The translations under genes were made by a program, and so were the position numbers. The notes under the pieces are model-generated. The model had not been told where the DNA came from. It did not search any database and was given only the letters and a program-made list of their open reading frames with translations. 64,000 nt of DNA, from positions 28,037-92,036 of the forward strand of contig VHBH01000005.1 in assembly GCA_016872055.1 (NCBI GenBank). Reading direction: 5' to 3'. Positions 1 through 9,374 of the stretch are shown here, piece by piece (positions within the stretch are counted from its first letter, which is position 1; the number at the start of each line of letters is the position of its first letter). The stretch is from Nitrososphaerota archaeon. Lineage in GTDB: Archaea > Thermoproteota > Nitrososphaeria > Nitrososphaerales > Nitrosopumilaceae.

Positions 1-158
1 TAGAAGACTTTATTGTTCTCTGACATAGAATTCAATATAATTTGTAGTGCAAGCTGGGTTTTGCCTGTACCACTTGCACCAAAAATATCAGTGATTGTGG
101 AGCTTTTCAATCCGCCGCCAAGAATTTGATCCACTTTTTCAAGTCCCGTTCTGATCAT
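1..158 (-). CDS. RadA/RadB/KaiC-like ATPase, N-terminal part, cut by window edge
   Basis: The reverse strand opens with ATG at 158 and stays open to the left edge, so only about 52 residues are visible. They show a glycine-rich entry (LGGGL, residues 13-17) followed by a Walker A motif GASGTGKT at residues 27-34, the arrangement of the RecA/RadA/KaiC superfamily (ATP-dependent strand exchange or KaiC-like signalling). No HhH N-terminal domain precedes the ATPase core, which separates it from canonical RadA and favours a RadB- or KaiC-like paralogue. An AT-rich TATA-like stretch lies about 30 bases upstream of the ATG. The exact subfamily cannot be decided without the rest of the gene. Confidence 0.75.
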   Translation of the reverse strand, partial: MIRTGLEKVDQILGGGLKSSTITDIFGASGTGKTQLALQIILNSMSENNKVF

Positions 159-268
159 GCCAATGAAATCTACAAAAATACAAAAAATAAACGAATCCAG
201 TATTTTTGCTATAAAATAGGTAAGGCTTTTATTCTGGTTACCAAGCTAGCAACTCAAGAGAACAACCA

Positions 269-511
269 TTGTCACAAGTAAGCGCAAAAAGACCTTTAAC
301 GACACTACAAAAAAGTACTAAAAAGAAAGTCACCGTACGACTAAAGAACGAGGTAGAGTACAAAGGTAAAATGGACAATGTCGATTCATACATGAACCTG
401 ATTATGACTGATGCTGAAGAAATGCACGGTGGCAAAATTATTGCAAATTATGGTAGGGTCATAGTTAGAGGAAACAACGTATTATTCATCAAACTAGAAA
501 ACGACCTGTAG
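269..511 (+). CDS. LSm/Sm-like archaeal protein (SmAP)
   Basis: An 80-residue protein with the Sm fold, which forms heptameric rings binding U-rich RNA. The Sm1 part (VTVRLKNEVEYKGKMDNVDSY, about residues 22-42, with the conserved GxMxxxDxYMN pattern) and the Sm2 part (GKIIANYGRVIVRGNNV, ending in the typical RG-x-N) are both present. It starts with TTG at 269; the first ATG would delete part of the Sm1 motif. It lies 9 bases upstream of metK and is probably co-transcribed with it. A TATA-like TATAAAAT lies near 210-217. The N-terminal 20 residues are polar and lysine-rich, slightly longer than in most SmAPs. Confidence 0.9.
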   Translation: MSQVSAKRPLTTLQKSTKKKVTVRLKNEVEYKGKMDNVDSYMNLIMTDAEEMHGGKIIANYGRVIVRGNNVLFIKLENDL

Positions 512-520
512 GTAATCTTA

Positions 521-1678
521 ATGGCACGAAGTTTCCTTTTTACTTCTGAATCAGTAACAGAAGGACATCCTGACAAGATTTGTGATAAGGTTTCAGATGC
601 TCTGCTTGACGAATTTTTGCGACAGGATCCAAACTCACGAGTCGCAGTAGAAACAATGACTACAACTGGAATTGTCGTAGTTGCAGGCGAGGTAACAACC
701 AAAGCAAAATTTGACATCCAAGATGTGGTCAGAAGAACAATTAAAGAAATCGGATACGACAAGCCGGAATATGGTTTTGATGCAGACACATGTAGTGTCA
801 TGGTTTCAATCCATGCGCAAAGCCCAGATATTTCACAAGGAGTAACTGCAACTGAAAACAAGGATCAAGGCGCCGGAGATCAGGGATTGATGTTTGGTTA
901 TGCAGTAAACGAATCAGATGAACTAATGCCATTGCCAATACTGATTGCACATCAACTTACACGAAGACTATCTGAGCTGAGAAAAAGCAAGGGATTACCA
1001 TGGGTAAGACCAGATGGCAAGTCCCAAGTCACAGTAGAATATGAGGACGGCAAGCCAAAAAGAATAGAGGCCATAGTGATTTCAACTCAGCATGCCCCAG
1101 AAGTCACCAATGATGAGATAAGAAAGCAGATCATCGAAAAGATCATCAAGCCAGTTTGCGGTAAATGGTGGAATGACAAGATCAAAATTCACATAAATCC
1201 AACAGGACGATTCGTAATCGGAGGCCCACCAGGAGATTCCGGCCTAACAGGAAGAAAGATCATAGTAGACACATATGGTGGTGCTGGCAGGCATGGTGGC
1301 GGAGCATTTTCTGGTAAAGACCCATCAAAAGTAGACAGATCAGCATGTTACATGTGCAGGTACATTGCAAAAAACATCGTTGCCGCGGGTTTGGCAGAAA
1401 AATGTGAAGTCCAAGTTGCATATGCAATCGGTGTTGCAGAGCCAGTTTCCCTAATGGTAAATACCTTTGGTACAAGCAAAATCCCAGAGGAAGAAATCGA
1501 AAATCTCGTGCGAAAGCACTTTGACATGAGACCGGCAGTAATCATTTCCCAATTAGATCTAAAGCGACCAATTTACAAGGACACTGCAGCATTTGGTCAT
1601 TTTGGAAGAACCGATGTTGCCTTACCATGGGAAAAAACAGACAAGGCGGATACTCTCAAAAAGGCAGCGGGTCTATAG
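521..1678 (+). CDS. metK: S-adenosylmethionine synthetase, bacterial/eukaryotic type
   Basis: Makes S-adenosylmethionine from ATP and methionine, the methyl donor for the cobalamin methyltransferases encoded nearby. The 385-residue protein has the classic MetK signatures: [15 protein letters not shown] near residue 13, [12 protein letters not shown] near residue 113, and [16 protein letters not shown] near residue 257. These belong to the bacterial/eukaryotic MAT family, not to the divergent archaeal MAT family of about 400 residues found in most euryarchaea and crenarchaea. The start ATG follows the LSm gene by 9 bases. The stop codon lies in the sequence CTATAG shared with the convergent epimerase gene. 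Confidence 0.97.
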   Translation: MARSFLFTSESVTEGHPDKICDKVSDALLDEFLRQDPNSRVAVETMTTTGIVVVAGEVTTKAKFDIQDVVRRTIKEIGYDKPEYGFDADTCSVMVSIHAQSPDISQGVTATENKDQGAGDQGLMFGYAVNESDELMPLPILIAHQLTRRLSELRKSKGLPWVRPDGKSQVTVEYEDGKPKRIEAIVISTQHAPEVTNDEIRKQIIEKIIKPVCGKWWNDKIKIHINPTGRFVIGGPPGDSGLTGRKIIVDTYGGAGRHGGGAFSGKDPSKVDRSACYMCRYIAKNIVAAGLAEKCEVQVAYAIGVAEPVSLMVNTFGTSKIPEEEIENLVRKHFDMRPAVIISQLDLKRPIYKDTAAFGHFGRTDVALPWEKTDKADTLKKAAGL

Positions 1679-2509
1679 TACAGGAAATCCTAGTTTTATT
1701 CCAGAGAGTTTTTCTAGTTTTTTGTGACTAGACGTAAAATCACCAATCATAATATTGAGATCATCAATTCCATATGGGATCTTTTTTGGGTTATTAAGTG
1801 CGGTAAAATAGGCCTCTTCCAGAGGAATTTTTTTAATTTTTACTTTTTTACCTTTGATGAATTTTTTTACATAGCTTTCAAAGCTAATTGTCCTTGGGCC
1901 AACCAGATCAACTATTTGGCATGAGAGTTTTTTGTTCATAACACAATTCAAAATTACTTTACAGACATCATGGATTGCTATAGGTTGTAGCCTATACAGC
2001 CCAGAGCCAGGTATTCGTATTGTCCCTTGCTTGATTTGCTTTGAGAGATTTTTTGATAGAGAATCATCTGTCCCAATAATATACGACGATCTAAGAATTG
2101 TATAGTCAAGACCTGACTTGATGATTAATTGTTCTGCCTTTAGCTTTGATATGAAATACCCAAATGTTGTAGTGTCACTAACTCCTAGACCACTTATATA
2201 AACAATTTTTTTTATGTGTGATCTTTTGCACAATCGAATGATTTTTTGTATTTGCTTGACATTGATCAGTTCATAATCGGCATCCTTGGTTTGAGCACCA
2301 ATACCAATCAAGTGAATTAGTGCATCACATTTCATTTTAGGGATATCATCCAAATCTGAAAAAATAATGTTTTTTTCAGATTTGAAATGCATGTGTTGTT
2401 TTCTTGACAAGGAAATTACTGGAATGTTTTGATCTGCGAGAAATTGTCTAAGATTTTTCCCTACAAATCCGGTAGAGCCAGAGATCGCAATTGTGAGTTG
2501 TTTTGCCAC
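1673..2509 (-). CDS. NAD(P)-binding epimerase/complex I NDUFA9-like SDR protein
   Basis: A 278-residue atypical (extended) short-chain dehydrogenase. The N-terminus carries the Rossmann fingerprint [10 protein letters not shown] (residues 11-20), and the region [24 protein letters not shown] has the S...Y...K arrangement (with YFISK in place of YxxxK). This matches NDUFA9-like or NAD-dependent epimerase proteins that bind a nucleotide without a known reaction. The ATG at 2509 lies 53 bases from the divergent dnaJ-like gene; TATA-like stretches lie between them. Its last 6 bases overlap the end of metK. Substrate is unknown. Confidence 0.8.
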   Translation of the reverse strand: MAKQLTIAISGSTGFVGKNLRQFLADQNIPVISLSRKQHMHFKSEKNIIFSDLDDIPKMKCDALIHLIGIGAQTKDADYELINVKQIQKIIRLCKRSHIKKIVYISGLGVSDTTTFGYFISKLKAEQLIIKSGLDYTILRSSYIIGTDDSLSKNLSKQIKQGTIRIPGSGLYRLQPIAIHDVCKVILNCVMNKKLSCQIVDLVGPRTISFESYVKKFIKGKKVKIKKIPLEEAYFTALNNPKKIPYGIDDLNIMIGDFTSSHKKLEKLSGIKLGFPVL

Positions 2510-2562
2510 AAACTAGGAAAATCAACTATAATTTTAAATGTTAAACCAGACTAGAATCATCA

Positions 2563-3000
2563 TTGAATGTAGCTCAGTGCTATGAAATTTTCGAACTACA
2601 AAAAGATGCATCACATAAGGAGATAAAACAGGCTTACAGAAAACTGTCACTTAGGTATCATCCAGATAGAAACAAAAACAGCGATGCTGAGAAGAAATTC
2701 AAAGAAATAACGCAAGCATATCAAATCCTAAAGCTGGAGCGAAAAAAGAACAACTCTACACACAGAGACGTAGAAACAGCACAGACCGAGTTTTGGAAGT
2801 ATTATGATAAGAAGACCTCTGAAGTGCATTTTGGTTATGAGGCATATAGAGAAGGACTCAAACGCAATTTTGGAGTCAATGTAGACGAGTTAAGAGAGTC
2901 AGAAGAGAGGCCGGTATCACATAAGATGACACATTTGTTGTTATATGGAGGTCTTGGCGCAATAGCAATGTGGATAATCATTTCAGAGATACTCAAATAA
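2563..3000 (+). CDS. J-domain protein with C-terminal membrane anchor
   Basis: A 145-residue protein with an N-terminal J domain (residues about 5-65, with the HPD tripeptide in RYHPDRN), the module that stimulates Hsp70 ATPase. Unlike DnaJ it lacks the glycine-rich, zinc-finger and C-terminal peptide-binding domains. A short polar linker is followed by one hydrophobic segment at residues 122-143 ([20 protein letters not shown]), so it is probably a tail-anchored protein with the J domain in the cytoplasm. Start is TTG at 2563, directly before the NVAQCYEIF residues that begin helix I. No DnaK gene is visible nearby. Confidence 0.85.
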   Translation: MNVAQCYEIFELQKDASHKEIKQAYRKLSLRYHPDRNKNSDAEKKFKEITQAYQILKLERKKNNSTHRDVETAQTEFWKYYDKKTSEVHFGYEAYREGLKRNFGVNVDELRESEERPVSHKMTHLLLYGGLGAIAMWIIISEILK

Positions 3001-3039
3001 TCCAATAAGAGTTATTATCCAAAAATAGAATTAGTCATT

Positions 3040-4131
3040 GTGACTGAAACTGAAAAACCTCGCCAAAAACTGCGAACAGGTTTTACTACAGGCACATGTG
3101 CAACAGCGGCTGCAAGAGCAGCTCTGATATCAATAATTACAAAAAAGAAGATCAATTCGATCAAGGTTTCACTACCAAAAGAAAAAGAAATAACAATCAA
3201 CATTGAAAGCTGTGAATTTAGCGATATCACATCAAAATGCTCCGTGATTAAGGATGGAGGAGACGATCCAGATGTTACACATGGTGCAGAAATATTTGTC
3301 GACTTGGAAATAACAGACAACACAGGCCAGATCGAAATTGATGGTGGGGATGGAGTCGGGCGGGTAACAAAGCTTGGTTTAGGCCTCGAAGTTGGCTCTG
3401 CCGCAATAAACTCCACACCAAAGAAAATGATAATTCAAAATTTGACAGAAGTGGGAAAGGAAGTATTGCAAAAAAATGGAATAAGAGTTGTGATTTCTGT
3501 TCCAAAGGGAAAAGAGATCGCACCAAAGACAGACAACCCAAGGCTCGGAATTATAAATGGAATATCGATTCTTGGTACCACCGGTATAGTAATTCCATAT
3601 TCTACAGCATCATTTGCTGCATCAATACGTCAAAGCCTTGATGTCAACGTTGCAATGGGAGACAACACGGTAGTTCTGACAACAGGTGGAAGATCTGAAG
3701 ATTTTGCTAAAAAAGAGATCAAGCTGCCAGACCATTGTTTTGTTCAGATGGGTGATTTTTCTGGATATACAATTCAGCAGTGTGCCAAAAAATCAATCAA
3801 AAAGGCACATGTTGCCGGATTCATAGGTAAGCTAACTAAGATTGCAATGGGCGTAAAGCAGACTCATGTAAAGGGCTCCAAAGTAGACATGGATTTTTTG
3901 GCAAAAATGGCGCAGAAATACTATGCCGGTCAAGAAGTCATACAAGATATAAAAAAAGCAAACACCGCAAGACATGTCCAAGAAATCATAATCAAAAACA
4001 AGATAGGTGGATTTTTTACCGGTGTTTGCAAGGAAGCCTATGAGCAGATGCGCGCTCACTCTGAGAATAAAGTTGAGATTGACGTAATTCTCTTTGATTT
4101 TGATGGTCATACATTAGGTAGATATCCCTAA
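3040..4131 (+). CDS. cbiD: cobalt-precorrin-5B (C1)-methyltransferase CbiD
   Basis: Methylates C1 of the corrin ring in the anaerobic (early cobalt) cobalamin pathway. The 363-residue protein begins with the family signature LRTGFTTGTCATAAARAA (residues 11-28) and contains DGGDDPDVTHGAEI and the C-terminal GFIGKLTKIAMGVKQTH region. The start is GTG at 3040. It leads a same-strand run cbiD-cbiG-cbiX-cbiC with short gaps or overlaps, evidently an operon. No cobalamin-riboswitch-like sequence is visible upstream; the region before it is only 39 bases long. Confidence 0.96.
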   Translation: MTETEKPRQKLRTGFTTGTCATAAARAALISIITKKKINSIKVSLPKEKEITINIESCEFSDITSKCSVIKDGGDDPDVTHGAEIFVDLEITDNTGQIEIDGGDGVGRVTKLGLGLEVGSAAINSTPKKMIIQNLTEVGKEVLQKNGIRVVISVPKGKEIAPKTDNPRLGIINGISILGTTGIVIPYSTASFAASIRQSLDVNVAMGDNTVVLTTGGRSEDFAKKEIKLPDHCFVQMGDFSGYTIQQCAKKSIKKAHVAGFIGKLTKIAMGVKQTHVKGSKVDMDFLAKMAQKYYAGQEVIQDIKKANTARHVQEIIIKNKIGGFFTGVCKEAYEQMRAHSENKVEIDVILFDFDGHTLGRYP

Positions 4132-4167
4132 CAAGAAAATTTATCTAGCAACAAAAAACGGCAAGAC

Positions 4168-5223
4168 ATGGATAAAGTTGCAATTTTGGCAATTACAAAA
4201 AATGGTATCAGGATTGCATCTACAATCAAACAATTTTTCCCAGGGTGGGAAATCTTTGCGCCATCAAAATTTCAGAATAATGCCATTTCTGCAACATGGT
4301 ACAACGAGCAAACTTCGGTCAAAGTGGCAGAACTTTTTGGAAGATTCGATGGCCTGGTTTGTCTATTTTCCCTTGGTGCGGCAATAAGGCTTGTCTCACC
4401 ATTTCTTAAGGATAAAAAAGTAGACCCGGCGGTAATAGTAATTGACGATAAGGCAAGTTTTGTAATTTCAGCCTTGTCTGGCCACATAGGAGGAGCAAAC
4501 GAGCTAACAGAAGAGATTGCCAAAAAGATTGGCGCAACACCAGTAGTAACTACGGCAGCAGACGTAAACAAAACCATACCAGTGGACTTGGTTGGCCAAG
4601 AGTTTGGCTGGGAAATAGAGGACGATTCTAGTGTCACTAGAATCAGTGCCTTCATGGTAAATGAGGAAAAAATTGGGATATACCAAGAGGTTGGAGAAAA
4701 GAACTGGTGGAAATCAGAGTTGCCAAAAAACGTCACAATCTACCAAACAATCGATCAACTCATGCAATCAGATTCGAAGGCATATTTGATCATATCAGAC
4801 AAGATAATTAGTGACATAATTGCAAAAAATTCTGTGATATACAGACCTAAGACACTTGTTGTCGGTATTGGGTTACATGGGGACACCTCAAAAGAAAAGA
4901 TCAAAGAATGCCTCAACCTTACTCTGGCAAAACACGATCTCAGCGCAAAATGCATAGCAAGATTTGTTTCAATCAAAAAACCTAAAGACGTTCAAGGATT
5001 AGTCGATGCTGGAAAAGACATGCAAATACCACTAGAATATTTTGATAGGGAGGAGCTTGCCAGAGTTACCATCCCAAATCCCTCACAGATGGTGGAGGCC
5101 TATGAGGGAACCCCAAGCGTATCAGAAGCTGCCGCAATCAAGAGCTCAGGTGGAATACTAGTCGTTGAAAAGCAGAAATTCCCGCCAGATCTTACAATTG
5201 CAATAGCAAGGATTGAAAAATGA
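4168..5223 (+). CDS. cbiG: cobalt-precorrin-5A hydrolase CbiG
   Basis: Opens the delta-lactone ring of cobalt-precorrin-5A and releases acetaldehyde. The 351-residue protein has the N-terminal CbiG domain (ALSGHIGGANELTEEIAKKIGATPVVTTAADVNK, about residues 108-140, written here only as a span landmark by its SGHxGGANxL core) and the C-terminal CbiG domain with VVGIGLHGDTS near residue 231 and SGGILVVEKQKF near the end. Start ATG at 4168. Its last bases, ATGA, hold the start codon of cbiX, so the two are translationally coupled. Confidence 0.95.
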   Translation: MDKVAILAITKNGIRIASTIKQFFPGWEIFAPSKFQNNAISATWYNEQTSVKVAELFGRFDGLVCLFSLGAAIRLVSPFLKDKKVDPAVIVIDDKASFVISALSGHIGGANELTEEIAKKIGATPVVTTAADVNKTIPVDLVGQEFGWEIEDDSSVTRISAFMVNEEKIGIYQEVGEKNWWKSELPKNVTIYQTIDQLMQSDSKAYLIISDKIISDIIAKNSVIYRPKTLVVGIGLHGDTSKEKIKECLNLTLAKHDLSAKCIARFVSIKKPKDVQGLVDAGKDMQIPLEYFDREELARVTIPNPSQMVEAYEGTPSVSEAAAIKSSGGILVVEKQKFPPDLTIAIARIEK

Positions 5224-5972
5224 AGCGTGGACTATTACTAATCGATAGGGGAAGTAGAGAGCAAGAGGCAAAGAATGAGCTGGAATACATTTGTAAAAAG
5301 ATCCAGCAAAAGAGAGACTATGCCTATGTGAATTACTGTTTTTTGGAAGTGGTTCCGCCGTATATTGAGGAAGGAATTACAAATTGCCATAAAGAGGAAA
5401 TTGATGCACTGACCATAGTTCCATATTTTCTATATCCAGGAAAAAAAGTCAAAAATGCAGTAACAGAGGCCGCAAAACTTCAGGCAAAAACCAAGGTCAA
5501 GTTCGTGGTGACAAAGCCAATGTCCATGCACAAGAGCATGGTAGAGATTGTAAACTCCAAAATAGAATTGGCCTTGAAGAAAAACAGTATTGCACTATCA
5601 AATAACAAAGTGGATGTTTTGGTGATAGGTCATGGAAGCAAGGACCCAAACGCCCAGATTTCAATGAAATACGTAATTGATAATCTCAGACCAAGCTACA
5701 GAAATGTCGAACATTGTTTTTTGGAAATAGAAGAGCCAAACATTGCTCAGGGAATACAAAAATGCGACAAGAACAATCCCGAAGTCCTAGTAATTGTGTT
5801 TTATTTTCTGCATGAGGGGGCACATGTAAAAAGAGACATTCACCAAGATCTCAATCCAGCACTAGAAAAATCCACATTAAAAAAAACCATCATAACAGAA
5901 CATATTGGAACAGATGATAAGATGATCGATTTTGTTTTAGAGCGAGTACGTGAGGCAGAGAATGCAAACTAG
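5220..5972 (+). CDS. cbiX: CbiX-type sirohydrochlorin cobaltochelatase, two fused domains
   Basis: Inserts cobalt into sirohydrochlorin. The 250 residues are two tandem CbiX-like domains (about 1-125 and 133-250). The second has the canonical chelatase residues: His in VIGHGSKD (near residue 139) and His in EGAHVKRDI (near residue 201). The first domain has the same framework but Arg10 in IDRGSRE and Lys near 76 in PGKKVKN at the equivalent places, so it has probably lost metal-binding activity. Both halves keep the FLE-x4-P-x-I-x2-GI pattern. The start ATG overlaps the cbiG stop by 4 bases. The layout resembles bacterial long CbiX but here the active half seems to be the C-terminal one. Confidence 0.9.
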   Translation: MKRGLLLIDRGSREQEAKNELEYICKKIQQKRDYAYVNYCFLEVVPPYIEEGITNCHKEEIDALTIVPYFLYPGKKVKNAVTEAAKLQAKTKVKFVVTKPMSMHKSMVEIVNSKIELALKKNSIALSNNKVDVLVIGHGSKDPNAQISMKYVIDNLRPSYRNVEHCFLEIEEPNIAQGIQKCDKNNPEVLVIVFYFLHEGAHVKRDIHQDLNPALEKSTLKKTIITEHIGTDDKMIDFVLERVREAENAN

Positions 5973-6591
5973 TAAAGGCCAATCAATAGAAGACGAAAGC
6001 ATGGAGATAATAGAGCGTGAGATCGGCCCACACCCATACAAAGGACATGAATGGAAAATAGTGCGAAGAGTGATTCATTCTACTGCCGACTTTGACTTTG
6101 CAGGCAAAAATGGATTAGTTTTTCACAAAGATGCTGTATCGTCAGGCCTTGACGCCCTAAGATCATGTAAGAATATCATAGTTGATGTAAACGGAATAAT
6201 CGGCCTTCTCAACAAGCAAAACTTGGCTGACTTTAAGACAAGCGTCATTTGCGACATTTCAAATCCAGTTGTTGTAAAAGAAGCAACAAGACTAGGTAAA
6301 ACCCGTGCCCAAACGGCAATGAGAATTAGGGCAAAAGAGATGAACGATGCAGTGATAGCGATTGGCAATGCTCCTACTGCCCTCCTAGAAGTAATTCAGA
6401 TGGTGAAAGAAGGAATAACAAAACCGGGCCTAATAATTGGCGTACCAGTTGGATTTGTCTGTGCAGCAGAATCCAAGGAAGATCTGCAAAAGATGGACAT
6501 TCCGTTTATTACAAACAAGGGTAGAAAGGGTGGAACTCCTTGTGCCTCTGCAATTGTCAATGCTCTCTTTAAGATAATTCGAGAAGGTTAG
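5962..6591 (+). CDS. cbiC: cobalt-precorrin-8X methylmutase CbiC
   Basis: Moves the methyl group from C11 to C12 to give cobyrinic acid. The protein of about 209 residues contains the catalytic-histidine motif RRVIHSTADFDFA and the GxxxGxPVGFV region near GLIIGVPVGFVCAAESK, followed by the GRKGGTPCASAIVNAL end of the family. I prefer ATG at 5962, preceded by GAGG at 5951-5954 at normal ribosome-binding distance; GTG at 5950 is in frame and possible. It overlaps the end of cbiX by 11 bases. Its stop overlaps that of the convergent cbiA by 4 bases. Confidence 0.94.
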   Translation: MQTSKGQSIEDESMEIIEREIGPHPYKGHEWKIVRRVIHSTADFDFAGKNGLVFHKDAVSSGLDALRSCKNIIVDVNGIIGLLNKQNLADFKTSVICDISNPVVVKEATRLGKTRAQTAMRIRAKEMNDAVIAIGNAPTALLEVIQMVKEGITKPGLIIGVPVGFVCAAESKEDLQKMDIPFITNKGRKGGTPCASAIVNALFKIIREG

Positions 6592-7943
6592 GTTTTAGAA
6601 AATTTCATGCAATTATTTACAAAATTTTTAGCATGGGCTGCCCTATCAAAATAAAGATGCATGTATGACGCTAAAGCATTATCTTGGATCAGTCCGTCTT
6701 TTTTGTTTTTGATTCCAACTCCAATTGAAAGATCGTATGCAAATTTTGCATCCTTGGGTATTGAGCTTAGCTCGGAGTAATGGAATTCATGGCCAAACAA
6801 TCTTGTTGAGCTTTTTGCAATTATGCAGTTTGAGACCACATTTGCTCTAGTATAGTTTAGTGTCATTTTCTTTTCCATGCTTGTTACGGCGTCAAATAAT
6901 CCCACCATTGAATATTTTTTAGAATCATATTCAATTGATTTTGTAAGGTACATCAGTCCTCCACATTCGCCGTATATAGGCATGTTTTGCTCTGCTAGTT
7001 TCTTTATCGATTTTTTCATTGATTGGTTTTTTGCAAGTGGCTGTCCTAGCACCTCTGGAAATCCTCCTCCAATGTAAATTCCAGAGCATTCAGGCGGAGA
7101 ATCATCAGAAATTGGACTGAAAAACTCTATTTTTGCGCCATTTCTACGCAGCGAATCAAAGTTATCATAATAATAGAAATTAAATGACTTATCAAGGGCA
7201 ACGGCTACTGTTACCTTTGGCTTTTGCGGTTTTTGCCCAGATGGATTTGGTATTGTGCCGGCGCGATTTGCAATTGAGATTATCTTTTCAATGTCCAGAT
7301 TCACAGAGATTGTCTTTGCAATTTTTTTGATTTTCTCCTTGAGATGCACCTGCTCTACTGCAGGAATTAGTCCTAGATGGCGTGATTCTAACAATAGTTC
7401 GGAATTTTTTGGAATGCAACCAAGAACAGGAATTTTTAGTGGCGCAAGCGCTGACCTGCACATTTCTTCGTGTTTTTTGCTTCCAAGCTTGTTAAGAATT
7501 AGGCCAATAATTCTGGAATTTCTATGGAATTTTACATAGCCTAATGCAGTTGCTGCAATAGAGCGTGCGGTTTTGCTTGCATCCAAGACCAAGATGACTG
7601 GCGACTCTAGAATTGTTGCAATATGATGTGTACTGGACTGGTTTGTTGCCCCGGAAAATCCATCATAATATCCCATCACACCTTCTATGACAGAAATGTC
7701 GGATTGGGAGTTTTTTGCAAAGCCCTCAAGTATTGCATCTTTGCCCATTATCCACGAATCTAGGTTTCTTGCAGTATTGCCGGATATCGCGGAAAGATAC
7801 GTAGGATCGATGTAGTCAGGGCCAACCTTATACGGCTGAACCGAATATCCCTTTTGCTTGATTCCATAGATGATAGAGCAGGTAATTGAGGTCTTGCCTA
7901 CACCACTTGTGGTACCCGCAATTACTATTCTGGGGATTTTCAT
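6588..7943 (-). CDS. cbiA: cobyrinic acid a,c-diamide synthase CbiA
   Basis: ATP- and glutamine-dependent amidation of the a and c side chains of cobyrinic acid. The 451-residue protein has an N-terminal dethiobiotin-synthase-like domain with P-loop GTTSGVGKTSI (residues 10-20) and a C-terminal type 1 glutamine amidotransferase domain with the nucleophile in YGECGGLMYL (near residue 320) and a histidine-containing end (FGHEFHYSEL). The ATG lies 56 bases from the divergent corrinoid adenosyltransferase gene. It is transcribed toward cbiC and shares TTAG with its stop. Confidence 0.96.
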   Translation of the reverse strand: MKIPRIVIAGTTSGVGKTSITCSIIYGIKQKGYSVQPYKVGPDYIDPTYLSAISGNTARNLDSWIMGKDAILEGFAKNSQSDISVIEGVMGYYDGFSGATNQSSTHHIATILESPVILVLDASKTARSIAATALGYVKFHRNSRIIGLILNKLGSKKHEEMCRSALAPLKIPVLGCIPKNSELLLESRHLGLIPAVEQVHLKEKIKKIAKTISVNLDIEKIISIANRAGTIPNPSGQKPQKPKVTVAVALDKSFNFYYYDNFDSLRRNGAKIEFFSPISDDSPPECSGIYIGGGFPEVLGQPLAKNQSMKKSIKKLAEQNMPIYGECGGLMYLTKSIEYDSKKYSMVGLFDAVTSMEKKMTLNYTRANVVSNCIIAKSSTRLFGHEFHYSELSSIPKDAKFAYDLSIGVGIKNKKDGLIQDNALASYMHLYFDRAAHAKNFVNNCMKFSKT

Positions 7944-8005
7944 TTTCTTTCTCTTAAAATTAGAACTATACCAATCTTTTTCTAGCCTAAAATGGTTATT
8001 TGGTT

Positions 8006-8536
8006 ATGGATGAAGGTCTTGTAATTGTGTATACAGGCAATGGCAAGGGAAAAACCACTGCCGCACTAGGCATGGCACTTCGGGCAATAGGACACGATCA
8101 CACCATTTGTATGATCCAGTTCATCAAAGGATCATGGCATTATGGCGAGATGAGCTCTTCCAAGAGACTAGAGCCAGAGTTTGAGCTAACAGCAGTAGGA
8201 AAGGGCTTTGTTGGTATTTTGGATGACAAGACTCCAAAAGAAGTACACCAAAAAATCGCCAAAGAGGCAATAGAGATAGCAAAACAGAAAATTCTTTCAG
8301 AAAAATACAACATTGTAATCCTAGATGAAATCAATTATGCAGTAAATTTGGAGCTAGTTGATGTTAAAGATGTTTTAGATTTGATAAAAATCAGGCCTCA
8401 AAAAGTAACTCTTGTACTGACTGGAAATCATGTAAAACAGCAAATAGTGGATGTGGCGGATCTGGTCACAGAGATGCGAGAGATAAAACATCCATTTCAG
8501 AAAGGAATCCGCGCAAAAAAAGGTATTGATTTTTAG
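8006..8536 (+). CDS. cobO: corrinoid adenosyltransferase, BtuR/CobO type
   Basis: Transfers the 5'-deoxyadenosyl group of ATP to cob(I)alamin or its precursors. The protein of about 176 residues has the family P-loop YTGNGKGKTTAALG near its N-terminus and the VILDEINYA strand that follows (near residue 110). I place the start at ATG 8006; TTG at 8000 is in frame two codons earlier. It is divergent from cbiA and completes the cobyrinate-to-adenosyl part of the pathway in this cluster. Ends 36 bases before the aIF2 alpha gene. Confidence 0.94.
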   Translation: MDEGLVIVYTGNGKGKTTAALGMALRAIGHDHTICMIQFIKGSWHYGEMSSSKRLEPEFELTAVGKGFVGILDDKTPKEVHQKIAKEAIEIAKQKILSEKYNIVILDEINYAVNLELVDVKDVLDLIKIRPQKVTLVLTGNHVKQQIVDVADLVTEMREIKHPFQKGIRAKKGIDF

Positions 8537-8572
8537 ACAACATTAAATTATGTAGCCCAAGCCAGAGCTGCA

Positions 8573-9373
8573 TTGGTCACTCAAACTCAGGAGCTTCCAG
8601 AAATAGGTGAGATTGTTCTTGCAACTATCAGTAAGCTGACTGATCACGGAGCATACGTAACTCTGGACGAATATGATAACATGCAGGGCTTTTTGCACGT
8701 ATCAGAGATTGCACCCGGTTGGGTTCGCTCTGTCAACAAGTTTGTGCGCGAGGGCGAAAAAAAGGTCCTCCTAGTAAAAAAGGTGAATCCCGGCCGATCC
8801 GAAATTGATCTTTCACTTAAACAAGTATCAAAGGAGCAACAAAAGAAAAAGCTTCTTGAGGTAAAAAGAATTGAAAAAGGCATAACACTGCTGGATGCGG
8901 TGAAGACGTCAGCAGGGTTAACAGACAATGACATTGAAAAGCTAGAGGATGCAATTTTTTCAAAATATGATTTTGTTTATGACGCGTTTTTGGATGTAGC
9001 GACGAAGGGAATTGTGGCACTAGATGAGCTCAAGCTGGCAAAAAAGACCGAATCTGCAATACAAGAGACAAGCTCCAAGATAAAGCCGCCATCTGTTGAG
9101 ATACGCGGAATTTGTGAGCTGACATGCAGCCAGCCAAACGGTGTTGAAGTAATCAAGAACGCAATCTTAGATTCCATTGGTGATCAGACAGCAAGCATTT
9201 CCGTTACCTATATTGGAGCACCAAAATACAGACTAAGTGTCACAGGTCCAGACTTTAAGACAGCGGAAAGAATGCTCAAGCCAGTTCTTGACAAAATTCA
9301 AAAAATCATAGAAAAGAACAACGGCATCTTTAGCTTTACCAGAGAAGAGTCAAAAAAGACAAGGGAAGGATAA
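8573..9373 (+). CDS. translation initiation factor aIF2 subunit alpha
   Basis: Part of the heterotrimeric aIF2 that brings initiator Met-tRNA to the ribosome; the gamma subunit is at 13267-14529. The 266-residue protein has an N-terminal S1 domain (about residues 9-85: GEIVLATISKLTDHGAYVTLDEY, with the landmark GAYVTL), a helical middle domain and the alpha-beta C-terminal domain. The loop residue phosphorylated in eukaryotes (SELSRRR) is replaced by the archaeal SEIAPGWVRSV stretch. Starts with TTG at 8573. The nop10 gene begins 1 base after the stop codon. Confidence 0.95.
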   Translation: MVTQTQELPEIGEIVLATISKLTDHGAYVTLDEYDNMQGFLHVSEIAPGWVRSVNKFVREGEKKVLLVKKVNPGRSEIDLSLKQVSKEQQKKKLLEVKRIEKGITLLDAVKTSAGLTDNDIEKLEDAIFSKYDFVYDAFLDVATKGIVALDELKLAKKTESAIQETSSKIKPPSVEIRGICELTCSQPNGVEVIKNAILDSIGDQTASISVTYIGAPKYRLSVTGPDFKTAERMLKPVLDKIQKIIEKNNGIFSFTREESKKTREG

Positions 9374-9374
9374 C

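Noticed and set aside
3001..3039. Cobalamin riboswitch before cbiD
   Set aside because: The gap is 39 bases, too short, and no B12-box-like sequence is seen.
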